Shown here: piece after piece, positions 44,703-53,108 of the stretch
Position numbering within the stretch: position 1 is the stretch's first letter
Layout: each line of letters starts with the position of its first letter
Assembly: GCF_021278985.1 (NCBI RefSeq)
Contig: NZ_CP082833.1
Span: forward strand, 1,054,001-1,118,000
Source of the DNA: Citrobacter rodentium NBRC 105723 = DSM 16636
GTDB taxonomy: Bacteria; Pseudomonadota; Gammaproteobacteria; Enterobacterales; Enterobacteriaceae
Length of the DNA stretch: 64,000 nucleotides
Direction of reading: 5' to 3'
Position numbers and translations under genes: made by a program
The notes under the pieces: model-generated
Told to the model about the DNA's origin: nothing
Database searches by the model: none
What the model saw: only the letters and a program-made list of their open reading frames with translations

Positions 44703-44765
44703 GCTGCCGGGTGGCGCTACGCTTACCCGGCCTACATACCGTAGGCCAGGGCAAGCGCAGCGCCG
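44703..44765. repeat. REP pair between dppA and dppB
   Basis: GCCGGGTGGCGCTACGCTTACCCGGCCTAC is followed by an inverted copy, GTAGGCCAGGGCAAGCGCAGCGCCGCC. REP elements at this position stabilise the upstream mRNA, which fits the need for excess binding protein. Confidence 0.85.
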
Positions 44766-44782
44766 CCTTGCGTCGCTTTTAA

Positions 44783-46390
44783 TTATTCGACAGAGACGTT
44801 TTCGAAGTGGTGTTTGCCTAACGGATCCACCACATAGCCTTTGACCTCTTTCCGTACAGGCTCGTAAACGGTGGAGTGGGCGATGATCAGGGCCGGAGCC
44901 TGCTCGTTCATCACCACCTGCGCCTGTTTGTAGAGTTCAATACGCTTGTTGTGGTCGTCGGTCGCGCGCGCCGGTTGAATCAGATCTTCAAACGGTTTGT
45001 AGCACCAGCGAGAGTAGTTGGAGCCATCTTTCGCGGCGGCGCAGCTGAACAGGGTGGCGAAGAAGTTATCCGGATCCCCGTTGTCGCCGGTCCAGCCCAT
45101 CATCACCGCCTGATGTTCACCCGCTTTGGCGCGCTTCAGGTACTCGCCCCACTCGTAGGTGACAATTTTGGCCTGCACGCCGATCTTCGCCCAGTCCGCC
45201 TGAATCATCTCCGCCATACGGCGCGCGTTCGGGTTGTACGGACGCTGCACCGGCATCGCCCACAGCTCAACGGTAAAGCCTTTATCCTGACCCGCCTCTT
45301 TCAGCAGCGCTTTGGCTTTTTCCGGATCGTAGGTGTAATCTTTGATGTCGTCGTTATAGCCCCACATGGTTGGCGGAATCAGGTTTTTGGCAGCAACGCC
45401 AGCGCCCTGGTAAACGGCTTTGATGATCGCTTCTTTGTTCACCGCGTAAGTCAGCGCCTGACGCACTTTCACATCATCGAACGGTTTCTTCTCGGTGTTG
45501 AACGCGAGATAGCCGACATTCAGGCCCGCCTGCTCCATCAGGTTGATATTTTTGTCCTGCTTCATGCGCGCGATGTCCGCCGGGTTCGGATACGGCATCA
45601 CCTGGCATTCATTCTTCTGCAACTTGGCGTAACGCACGGAGGCGTCAGGGGTGATGGAGAAAACCAGAACGTCAATCTTCGGCTTAGTGCCCCAGTAGCC
45701 ATCAAATGCTTTATAGCGAATGCGGGAGTCTTTCTGGTACTGCTGCAACTGGAACGGACCGGTGCCGATGGGGTTCAGATCCACTTTTTCCGGCGTACCA
45801 GCTTTCAGCATGTTGTCGGCATACTCTTTCGAGAGAATAGAGGCGAAGTCCATCGCCAGATCGGCGAGGAACGGCGCTTCCGGACGGGTCAGCACGAACT
45901 GGACGGTCATGTCGTCCACTTTCTTCACTTCGCTTATCAGATCCGTCAGCCCCATCCCTTCAAAGTATTCATAGCTGCCGCCGGAGACTTTATGGTATGG
46001 GTTTTGCGTGTTTTTCTGTCGATCGAAAGAGAACACGACGTCATCGGCGTTCAGGTCGCGCGTCGGTTTAAACTCTTTACCGGAATGCCACTTCACGCCC
46101 TGGCGCAGATGGAAGGTATAGGTTTTACCGTCTTCGCTGATTTCCCACTTCTCAGCGAGGCCCGGGATCACTTCGGTGGTGCCGGTTTTAAACTCCACCA
46201 GGCGGTTATAGATAGGTACGGAACTGGCGTCATAGGTGGTGCCAGAGGTAAACAGCTGCGGGTTAAAGCCCTCAGGAGAACCTTCTGAGCAATACACCAG
46301 GGTTTTAGCCTGTACGCTTGCTGCAACGGTCATAGCCACCAGGCTCAGACCAAGCTTCAGCATCCCTGACTTCTTCAAGGAAATACTCAT
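44783..46390 (-). CDS. dppA: periplasmic dipeptide-binding protein DppA
   Basis: DppA is a 535-residue substrate-binding protein. The signal peptide (residues 1-28, ending VAASVQA) is followed by KTLVYCSEGSPEGFNPQ, the family N-terminus. The SBP_bac_5 fold follows, with four Cys residues forming two disulfides in the E. coli protein. It captures dipeptides for the DppBCDF transporter and also serves chemotaxis toward dipeptides through Tap. It is the first gene of the operon. The leader holds a GGAG ribosome site and a GcvB target, so synthesis is likely repressed by that small RNA in rich medium. Confidence 0.97.
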   Translation of the reverse strand: MSISLKKSGMLKLGLSLVAMTVAASVQAKTLVYCSEGSPEGFNPQLFTSGTTYDASSVPIYNRLVEFKTGTTEVIPGLAEKWEISEDGKTYTFHLRQGVKWHSGKEFKPTRDLNADDVVFSFDRQKNTQNPYHKVSGGSYEYFEGMGLTDLISEVKKVDDMTVQFVLTRPEAPFLADLAMDFASILSKEYADNMLKAGTPEKVDLNPIGTGPFQLQQYQKDSRIRYKAFDGYWGTKPKIDVLVFSITPDASVRYAKLQKNECQVMPYPNPADIARMKQDKNINLMEQAGLNVGYLAFNTEKKPFDDVKVRQALTYAVNKEAIIKAVYQGAGVAAKNLIPPTMWGYNDDIKDYTYDPEKAKALLKEAGQDKGFTVELWAMPVQRPYNPNARRMAEMIQADWAKIGVQAKIVTYEWGEYLKRAKAGEHQAVMMGWTGDNGDPDNFFATLFSCAAAKDGSNYSRWCYKPFEDLIQPARATDDHNKRIELYKQAQVVMNEQAPALIIAHSTVYEPVRKEVKGYVVDPLGKHHFENVSVE

Positions 46391-46404
46391 TCTTCTGCTC
46401 CAAA

Positions 46405-46420
46405 TGTGATGTTGTTGTTT
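46405..46420 (-). promoter_or_regulatory. GcvB small-RNA target in the dppA leader
   Basis: On the minus strand AAACAACAACATCACA lies 15-30 nt before the dppA ATG, just upstream of its GGAG site. The CA-rich stretch is the type bound by the G/U-rich R1 region of GcvB, a proven repressor of dppA in Salmonella and E. coli. Confidence 0.75.
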
Positions 46421-46950
46421 TACCCTTTGCAGTGGGTTAGCGCCGCCTGGCCTTTTTTATTTTTGGCCGGCCGGGTCGGCGTGACGAGGTGGGGATTCCG
46501 TTCACATAAACGACTGAGTAGCAGCGCGGATTCTCCATGAAATGCCCCTCATGCCCTACAATCTGTCAACAGAATGTGAAAACGTCAATACAGCTAACCG
46601 CGATTTACGACAACGGTGAGAATTAACAAACAAAGATTAAAAAAAGTGCAGGGCGCTATTTTCAGCAGAGAAATTTATGCTACACGCAGGAAGCCAGAAT
46701 AACCCTCTTAATATTTCGCAACATCTGGTGATTAAGTTTTGTGCTTTCTGGACAAAATTTCTGACGAAACGCTGCATATCTGAGCGATAAATACCATGAA
46801 CGTTAAAACGCACAGCGGAAAATGCTGACGTCAGCCATAAGTAACACCAAAAAAAGATTTATGCAGTGATAAAAAAAGACAATGGAATATGTCACAAAAA
46901 CGTTAACAAATAGTGAGAAGTGGGGCACGATTTTGCCAGCAATAATGAAA
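46421..46950. other. dppA upstream region
   Basis: This A/T-rich stretch of 530 bp should hold the dppA promoter and a leader of about 165 nt, as in E. coli. A TTGACA box on the minus strand at 46564-46569 is a candidate -35 element, but a good -10 match is not obvious. I found no gene in the region. Confidence 0.4.
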
Positions 46951-47210
46951 TGCCTGATGGCGCTTCGCTGTAGGCCGGATAAGGCGTTTGCGCCGCCATC
47001 CGGCGATGCCATGGCTCCATGCGGTTAAATGCCTGATGGCGCTTCGCTGTAGGCCGGATAAGGCGTTTGCGCCGCCATCCGGCGATGCCCTGGCTCCATG
47101 CGGTTAAACGCCTGATGGTGCTTCGCTGTAGGCCGGATAAGGCGTTTGCGCCGCCATCCGGCGATGCCTCTGTTAAACGCCTGATGGCGCTTCGCTTATC
47201 AGGCCTACGC
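46951..47210. repeat. 79-bp tandem BIME array, three full copies and a partial fourth
   Basis: Units begin at 46951, 47030 and 47109 with an exact 79-bp period. Each has TGCCTGATGGCGCTTCGCTG, TAGGCCGGATAAGGCGTTTG and CGCCGCCATCCGGCGATGCC, i.e. two REP arms facing each other plus a linker (CTCCATGCGGTTAAA). A fourth, shortened copy starts at 47178. Differences between units are few, which suggests recent duplication. It lies between dppA (upstream side) and proK. Confidence 0.95.
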
Positions 47211-47218
47211 CCCCCAAA

Positions 47219-47252
47219 GCAAAAAACCCAGCTCGTTGAGCAGGGTTTTAAA
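47219..47252 (-). terminator. intrinsic terminator of proK
   Basis: On the minus strand AAAACCCTGCTC-AAC-GAGCTGGGTTTTTT starts a few bases after the tRNA 3' end. The stem and the following T run are clear. Confidence 0.9.
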
Positions 47253-47254
47253 TT

Positions 47255-47331
<77 letters not shown>

Positions 47332-47421
47332 AATGCGGGCGCATCTTACTGCTCAGGCGCGCGCCCGTCAATCCCTTAGTCGCAAAATGCCATTCGATCG
47401 GTGAGAAAGTCGGCAACCCGC

Positions 47422-49113
47422 TTACTGCGCGGCGGCTTTCTGTCCATCAGGAATATGACACCAGTTATTGTGCTCATTAATCCCGCCGTCCGGCGAGGTA
47501 TAGCCGAGACAGCCCATAATAGTGTCGTACAACTCAACGTGACGGCGCGGCACCTTCATTTCCGCCTCTTTCTTCAGATGCGCAAACGCCTGAGCGTTTG
47601 CCGGATTCTCTAAATATTTATCCGACATCCAGACCATCATCGGCACGCGGAACTGCTCCGGCGGCGCCATTTTACGCGGCGTGCCGTGCAGGTGCTCACG
47701 CTCGTTGATCGACTCACCATGATCCGCCGCATAGAACACAATTGCTTTCTTATCGCGAACCCGATCAATCACCGTATCAATAAAATGGTCAACGTAAGTA
47801 ATAGAGTTATCGTAAGAGTTGATCATCAGATCCTTCGGGCACTTACGATCGATGGCATAGCACTCCGGTTGCCACTGCGCGAATGCGCGCGGATAACGCT
47901 GGGTATAGTTATAGTGGGAACCTTTGGTATGCAGCACGATAAGATGCTTGCCCTGCGAGTTATTCTCCAGCGAGCGGTCAACTTCATTCACCAGCAGCAT
48001 ATCATCTACGGCTTTACCGCGGTTGCGCGGCTCGGCGGCAATTTGTTCGCGATAGGCAATGTTGTCGGCCATCGTATTGCTGTAGAACCACATCTCGCTC
48101 TGCATCGCATACAGATCGGAGCTAAAGCCTAACTGCTTAAGCACCGCGAAAACGTTCTGCTCTTTCAGCGTGCGCTGAGGGTTATCTTCTGCCCCCCCCT
48201 GACGCACGAACATGCAGCGCAGCGACAGTTTGGTGGCGGTATCGCAGGAGTAGCCGCGGTACATCACCAGATTCTTCTCTTTCGCCAGCTTCGGCGTGGT
48301 ATCACGCTCATAGCCGAGCATTCCCATATGATCCCAACGGGTGGTTTCGCCAATAATAAAAATCACCCAGGTGTCATCAAGGTTTTGCGTCGGGGTATAG
48401 GTAAACTTCTTCGCCGGGTTAATCAGCGACTTATTATCAGAAGATTCATCAACCTGCGCCCAGGCATACAGACCCAGCGCAGCAAGCCAGTTGGTCGGCA
48501 GATAAGAGTTCGCCAGCACGCCGCCGTAGCTCGGCATATCCACCCCGGCGATGCGATCGGCGCGCTTCTGGTGTACTTCCAGGAGACGAATCGGCGCCCA
48601 CACCAGCAGAGCCGCCATCAGCACGGTAAGCGCGCTGCGCCAGCGGACTTTCGGCGTACAAAGCTGACGCCAGAAGGTATCCGTCGAGCGATTCAGCCAG
48701 ATCATCACCAGCGGGATGAGGCTCACGCCAGCCACCCACAGGATAAGCGTCCAGCCGACGACCTCTTTTGACAGGTCGATATCCGTGGTCATCACCGAGG
48801 CTACAATACCGTAACCAATCATGACATTCATAAAGGTCATGTAGTAGCTTGCGCCTGCCGAAATGAGCACCAGCAGCGACGCCAGAACCCGCCAGACCGT
48901 CCGGCCAAACAGCGAAAAGAGACGTAAAAAGAAGAAGGTCGCCAGCACCGTGCCAGCCAGTTCCACCACCGCGGCGACGCCATTCCATACGGTAAAATCC
49001 TGCGCATATCCGTCAAACCGACGAAAATAGACCGCGCCATTCATAAACAGACCGATATAGACAGCAAGCAAAATGCTTAGCTTTTGCTGCGTTATCGACT
49101 TAATGTATTTCAT
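47422..49113 (-). CDS. eptB: Kdo2-lipid A phosphoethanolamine transferase EptB
   Basis: EptB is a 563-residue inner-membrane enzyme, the same length as in E. coli. It adds phosphoethanolamine to the outer Kdo sugar of LPS. Five membrane segments fill the first 180 residues. The periplasmic sulfatase-like domain has IIGETTRWDHMG (metal ligand), the nucleophile Thr in CDTATKLSLRCMF and the C-terminal YAADHGES metal site. In E. coli it is controlled by sigma-E, Ca2+ and the small RNA MgrR. The IS4 copy lies 235 bp upstream of its start, beyond its likely promoter. Confidence 0.96.
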   Translation of the reverse strand: MKYIKSITQQKLSILLAVYIGLFMNGAVYFRRFDGYAQDFTVWNGVAAVVELAGTVLATFFFLRLFSLFGRTVWRVLASLLVLISAGASYYMTFMNVMIGYGIVASVMTTDIDLSKEVVGWTLILWVAGVSLIPLVMIWLNRSTDTFWRQLCTPKVRWRSALTVLMAALLVWAPIRLLEVHQKRADRIAGVDMPSYGGVLANSYLPTNWLAALGLYAWAQVDESSDNKSLINPAKKFTYTPTQNLDDTWVIFIIGETTRWDHMGMLGYERDTTPKLAKEKNLVMYRGYSCDTATKLSLRCMFVRQGGAEDNPQRTLKEQNVFAVLKQLGFSSDLYAMQSEMWFYSNTMADNIAYREQIAAEPRNRGKAVDDMLLVNEVDRSLENNSQGKHLIVLHTKGSHYNYTQRYPRAFAQWQPECYAIDRKCPKDLMINSYDNSITYVDHFIDTVIDRVRDKKAIVFYAADHGESINEREHLHGTPRKMAPPEQFRVPMMVWMSDKYLENPANAQAFAHLKKEAEMKVPRRHVELYDTIMGCLGYTSPDGGINEHNNWCHIPDGQKAAAQ

Positions 49114-49336
49114 GCAAGCAAGCTCTGGGAAACGAGGGTAAACACAGCCTGTACCTCAGCTAAACAGCCGGACAGAACAAATTGCGAAGGTAGTCAGAAA
49201 GGAAAGATCTACGCGCGCGGCTAAGTAGACCACAAGGAAGCGGAAAAGTGGCAGCAGATATTGTGATCAAAGGAGATTTTTACAAAAAATCAAGTATGAA
49301 AGCGGAGTATATGCCCGGCAAACATACGAAAAGGCC

Positions 49337-49348
49337 AGCGAATACGCT
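49337..49348. repeat. left 12-bp target duplication of the IS4-type element
   Basis: AGCGAATACGCT is found here and again at 50779-50790, directly abutting the two ends of the element. IS4 is known to make 11-13 bp duplications. Confidence 0.95.
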
Positions 49349-50778
49349 TAATGCCGATCAGTTAAGGATCGGTTGACCGATCCTTAATCTGCGGCACTAT
49401 AACGGCTTCCACAACAGGGAGCCGTTTTCTTATGCCACTTCTCAATGACCTGCTCGATTTCAGCGACCATCCGCTGATGCCGCCCCCTTCTGCACAACTG
49501 TTTGCTCAGCATCTTCCCGTCGAATGGATACAACACTGCCTGACTCTTTCTGCACATGCGACCGTTCGCCGCCGTCGTTTACCTGGCGACATGGTTATCT
49601 GGATGGTCGTGGCTATGGCCTTCTTCCGTAATGAGTCGATTACCGATGTGGTTCGTCGTCTGAACCTGAGCGCGGATGGTGAAGCGGGGATGAACCTGCT
49701 GGCCCGCAGCGCTGTCACCCAGGCGCGTCAGCGCGTGGGTGCTGCACCGGTGGAATGGCTTTTCCGCCAGACCGCGCAGACATGGGGAACTGAGCGTTAC
49801 CAGAAAGATGACTGGCATGGCCTGCAACTTTTTGCCATCTATGGCGCACAGTTCAGGACACCTGATGAACCTGAGCTGCGTGAACATTATGGCTCTGCCA
49901 ACACATCCACTGAGCGGCAAAGCGCATACCCGGTAATGCGTCTGGTGGCTTTAATGAACCTGGGTAGTCACATTCTGCTGGATGCCGCGACCGCGCCTTA
50001 CCGACGGAGCGAAACCCTGCTGGCCCACTCAATGCTCGTCACCATTCCGGATAACTCCATTACGCTGTTTGACAAGCTGTTCTACAGCGCAGACCTGTTG
50101 CTGTCGCTGAACCGGCAGGGTTGTAACCGCCACTGGCTGCTGCCCGCCTGGAAGAATATCGCAGCAGAAACGGAAGAAAGTTACGGTCCCGGAGACCGGC
50201 TTCTGAAACTGAAAGTGTCACCACAGGCAAGGAAAAAGAATCCTTCGCTGCCGGAATACTGGTATGCGCGGGCGGTAACTTATGAACTGAACGGAGTGGA
50301 AAAAACGGTCCTGACGTCACTTCAGGCAGACCGTTATAAGGCCAGAGAGGTGGCAGAGCTTTATCACTCAAGATGGGAAATCGAAGTCGGGTTCAGAAAC
50401 CTGAAAAGCAGCCTGCTGAATAACGCTCTGGTACTGAGAAGCCGGAAGGTTGAGTTGCTGGAACAGGAGGTGTGGGGCATGTTGCTGGCTTATAATCTGA
50501 TACGGCGTGAGGCAACAAAAGCAACGGAGAAACACAAAAAAGCGGCGTCGGAAATCAGCTTTAAGTTCGCGTTCCAGTTTATCGCCACAGAAATGATAGT
50601 GCTGGGAAATACGGTGTCACCGGGGACCATCCCGAAACGGCTGGAGCATCTGCGGGGGGCTCTGGAAGCGGTGTTCATAACAAAACGCCCCCGACCATCA
50701 AGGCCGAGGGCGGTTAAGATATCAAAAACCCGTTATCCGGTGAAACGCAATGCCGCACCGCTTAAGTGAACGGCATTA
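49349..50778 (+). mobile_element. complete IS4-type insertion sequence, 1430 bp
   Basis: The ends carry imperfect inverted repeats: left TAATGCCGATCAGTTAAG, right (complement) TAATGCCGTTCACTTAAG, 16 of 18 identical and close to the IS4 ends as I recall them. The length of 1430 bp is near that of IS4 (about 1426). It contains one transposase gene and is flanked by a perfect 12-bp duplication, so it arrived by transposition and has not been rearranged since. It sits in the loop of a former terminator hairpin downstream of yhjX. Confidence 0.95.
49432..50769 (+). CDS. IS4-family transposase, first catalytic Asp replaced
   Basis: This 445-residue DDE transposase of the IS4 group has the IS4 N-terminal domain (about 25-120) and the beta-strand insert before the last acidic residue. 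The YREK signature Y311, R314, E318, K325 (YHSRWEIE...K) and the second Asp (D214 in TLFDKLFYS) are present. The first catalytic Asp, expected in an AIDG motif, is Tyr137 (AIYG, codon TAT at 49840-49842), one base from GAT. The usual Gly after DK is Leu216. The frame is otherwise intact from ATG to stop, so the protein is probably made but unlikely to cut DNA. The C-terminal tail is rich in Arg and Lys, as in relatives. Confidence 0.93.
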   Translation: MPLLNDLLDFSDHPLMPPPSAQLFAQHLPVEWIQHCLTLSAHATVRRRRLPGDMVIWMVVAMAFFRNESITDVVRRLNLSADGEAGMNLLARSAVTQARQRVGAAPVEWLFRQTAQTWGTERYQKDDWHGLQLFAIYGAQFRTPDEPELREHYGSANTSTERQSAYPVMRLVALMNLGSHILLDAATAPYRRSETLLAHSMLVTIPDNSITLFDKLFYSADLLLSLNRQGCNRHWLLPAWKNIAAETEESYGPGDRLLKLKVSPQARKKNPSLPEYWYARAVTYELNGVEKTVLTSLQADRYKAREVAELYHSRWEIEVGFRNLKSSLLNNALVLRSRKVELLEQEVWGMLLAYNLIRREATKATEKHKKAASEISFKFAFQFIATEMIVLGNTVSPGTIPKRLEHLRGALEAVFITKRPRPSRPRAVKISKTRYPVKRNAAPLK

Positions 50779-50797
50779 AGCGAATACGCTGGCCTTT
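50779..50797 (-). terminator. right half of the yhjX terminator, split by the IS element
   Basis: The duplicated target AGCGAATACGCT plus GGCCTTT is one arm of a hairpin whose other arm (AAAAGGCCAGCG) is at 49329-49340. Joined across the IS they give 11-bp arms around an AATA loop and a T run on the minus strand, a typical terminator 19 bp after the yhjX stop. The insertion has separated the arms by 1.4 kb. Confidence 0.8.
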
Positions 50798-50815
50798 GGC
50801 AGCACTTAGCGCCTG

Positions 50816-52018
50816 TCAGGCATGGGCCATTTTCATCGCTTCGCGTTTCGGCTGGCGGATGGTAGTGGACAGCGCCAGAGAGATCACCAGCAGCGCGAAG
50901 ATAACGCAGAAGGTCACATAGAAGCCGCCGAACAGCGAGGCGATAATCGAACCGCAAATGCTGCCAATTCCGAAGCCCAGGTAAATGACGCCGTAGTTTT
51001 TCGCCAGATTGTTCAGGCCGAAGAACTCGCTCACCAGCGACGGGAACACCGTGATGGTGCCGCCGAAGTTAAAGGCGACGCAGGCGATAGCGGCAAAGAA
51101 GGTCAGCGCGTTCAGCGGCGCAAACAACAGAGCGGCCATGCCCACCAGCGATACCACCTGACCAATAGTAATAACGCGAATGCGGGCAATTTTGTCAGAC
51201 AGGATACCCAACACCAGACGACCGGAGAGGTTGGCGATGGAAATCACCGTAACCGCATTCGCCGCAGAGGCGACATCAAGATGCGCCAGCCCCTGCGCAA
51301 TATCTTTCGCCACGCCAATCACATACAGCCCGCTCATGCACGCCGTCAGGAACATCACCGCCAGCATCCAGTACTGCGGTTTACGCATCGACTGCGCGAG
51401 GGTGTAATCATTTTCCACCACGCCATTGGCCGTTTTCACCTCCTGATTCGGCGCGTCTTTCATCAGCATCGCACCAGAAACGATCATCACCAGGACAATC
51501 GCACCCCAAATCACAAAGGTTTTTTCCAGCCCGACGGTCGCCAGCAGCTGGCTGTCGATAAATTTAAAGCCCAGGCTGCCCAGACCATAAGAGCCGATAG
51601 CGAAGGCGGAGATCAGTCCTTTACGCTCCGGAAACCATTTCACGCAGTTCGACAGCGTTAACAGGTAGCCCGCGCCGTCCGCCAGACCCACCAGGACGCC
51701 AGCGCTCAGCCATAGCATCATCAGGTTATTCGAGTGCGCGGTGAGGAAGAAGCCCAGCCCAAGCAGAATCCCCGACGCCATCGTCACGCGCTTAACGCCA
51801 AAACGTTCCTGTAATTTCCCGGCGACGGAAGAGGAGATCGCCAGGCCCAGGCTTAACAGGCCGAAGGAGAATGCCACCTGGCTGACAGGTTCGCCCAGCT
51901 TCTCGGAAAGAACGCCGTTGAACAGGCTCCAGGTATAGACAGAACCTAAGGCAAACTGGGTAATAATGGTGCCGATAAGGGTTAACCAACGGGTACGCTG
52001 ATACGATGAAGTTTTCAT
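50816..52018 (-). CDS. yhjX: pyruvate-inducible MFS transporter YhjX
   Basis: YhjX is a 400-residue major facilitator protein of the oxalate/formate antiporter group with twelve membrane segments. It matches E. coli YhjX almost throughout. In E. coli it is strongly induced by pyruvate through the YpdA/YpdB two-component system and is linked to pyruvate transport. The frame is open 28 codons further upstream to 52102, into the YpdB box. The ATG at 52018 has an AGGA ribosome site and matches the E. coli start. Its downstream terminator has been split by an IS element. Confidence 0.93.
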   Translation of the reverse strand: MKTSSYQRTRWLTLIGTIITQFALGSVYTWSLFNGVLSEKLGEPVSQVAFSFGLLSLGLAISSSVAGKLQERFGVKRVTMASGILLGLGFFLTAHSNNLMMLWLSAGVLVGLADGAGYLLTLSNCVKWFPERKGLISAFAIGSYGLGSLGFKFIDSQLLATVGLEKTFVIWGAIVLVMIVSGAMLMKDAPNQEVKTANGVVENDYTLAQSMRKPQYWMLAVMFLTACMSGLYVIGVAKDIAQGLAHLDVASAANAVTVISIANLSGRLVLGILSDKIARIRVITIGQVVSLVGMAALLFAPLNALTFFAAIACVAFNFGGTITVFPSLVSEFFGLNNLAKNYGVIYLGFGIGSICGSIIASLFGGFYVTFCVIFALLVISLALSTTIRQPKREAMKMAHA

Positions 52019-52100
52019 GGCAGTATTCCTGCATAAACAAAATGGGAAATTCTCTGCCGACAACCATAACGAAATGCATCTTACGCGGGGGGAAAACGGC

Positions 52101-52131
52101 ATGAAGTGCCATCAGAACGGAATGAAATGCC
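52101..52131 (-). promoter_or_regulatory. YpdB tandem binding site upstream of yhjX
   Basis: On the minus strand GGCATTTCAT-N11-GGCACTTCAT matches the reported YpdB direct repeat (GGCATTTCAT with 11-bp spacing) with one change. It is 83-113 bp before the yhjX start. yhjX is the main known YpdB target. Confidence 0.88.
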
Positions 52132-52249
52132 TGCAACAGGGAATAAATGACGAGACAACGCGTACGCGGCGTGATTTTTTAAAAGGTCAGTTAGCGCCCA
52201 CTATCAACACAATCGCTGTTATCACTGCGTTTAATTTGTAAAAGCGAAG

Positions 52250-52951
52250 TTAAAACCTGGCGCTAACGCCCATCGTATAGAGGAAGTCTGTATCGTTCGC
52301 CGTATTTTCCGCCTGAGAGAGCGCCGCATACGCGGCCAGATGCTGATTAAACAGCATATCCGCGCCAACGGTCACGTCGAGCCAGCTGTTGTCCTGGGTG
52401 GTGGCCGCCATACGGCTTAGCCCTGACTGCGCTTTCCAGATATTATCGCCATACTGCTGGTTATAGCTGACCTGCGCCCACGGTCTGACATCGCCAAATT
52501 GCGAATTCACCCGCCAGCCCAGCGTACTGACGCTGGCGTGCCATAACGGATCTGCCGCAGAACTGGTTACGCTGTCGCCAAATTCGTTATAAATGGAGGT
52601 GGTGGTGCCGTCATAATGCAGTGCGGCAACCGGTCCGGTGGTCACGCGCGCGGAGAGCGGAAAATTCCAGCCCAGGCTCATGCCGCTGGTCGCCTCTGTC
52701 GGCGTGGCGTCGGCAAAGCTGACGGCGAATCCCGGCACGCTCTGTGTTAATCTGATCCGTTCCGCAAGGATATCGTCATAACGTGGTTGGTGATCGCTGT
52801 CCCATGTATAGCGTTCAGCCGTATGTCCGGATGCGGTATCAGCGATATATTCTTGTTGCCATGCACAGGCTGTGTTGATGTAAAGCGAACAGGCCACGAC
52901 GCTCGCCAGAAAAAACGTTTTCCGGCGACCACTGTTATTTTTTGTCATCAT
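52250..52951 (-). CDS. yhjY: autotransporter-barrel-like protein YhjY
   Basis: This 233-residue protein matches E. coli YhjY. It has a signal peptide (about residues 1-31, ending NTACA) and a beta-barrel domain of the autotransporter type that ends in the outer-membrane signature YTMGVSARF (C-terminal Phe). The function is unknown. Three possible starts lie together (TTG 52954, ATG 52951, ATG 52948). The GGAG site is 8 nt before 52951. Compared with E. coli, a short stretch in the middle (near AVSFADATPTEAT) is divergent and shortened. Confidence 0.9.
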   Translation of the reverse strand: MMTKNNSGRRKTFFLASVVACSLYINTACAWQQEYIADTASGHTAERYTWDSDHQPRYDDILAERIRLTQSVPGFAVSFADATPTEATSGMSLGWNFPLSARVTTGPVAALHYDGTTTSIYNEFGDSVTSSAADPLWHASVSTLGWRVNSQFGDVRPWAQVSYNQQYGDNIWKAQSGLSRMAATTQDNSWLDVTVGADMLFNQHLAAYAALSQAENTANDTDFLYTMGVSARF

Positions 52952-53108
52952 CAATGCGACTCCAGGGAAGAGCCGAAATCGGCGATTTTATTGTCATTGT
53001 CAGAAGGTTAACGGGCCAAAAGCCCTGTATTAAATATTGTCTTTTTCGCTGGTGCGTCAAGGCGATCGGAACGAAATTTTTATGGCAATTCAAAGAGCGA
53101 GGGAAAGT

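Noticed and set aside
44876..46288. 470-codon frame opposite dppA
   Set aside because: Shadow of dppA. There is no ribosome site or recognisable domain.
46951..47210. CRISPR array
   Set aside because: The repeats are tandem BIME units without variable spacers, the arms are REP palindromes, and no cas gene is nearby.
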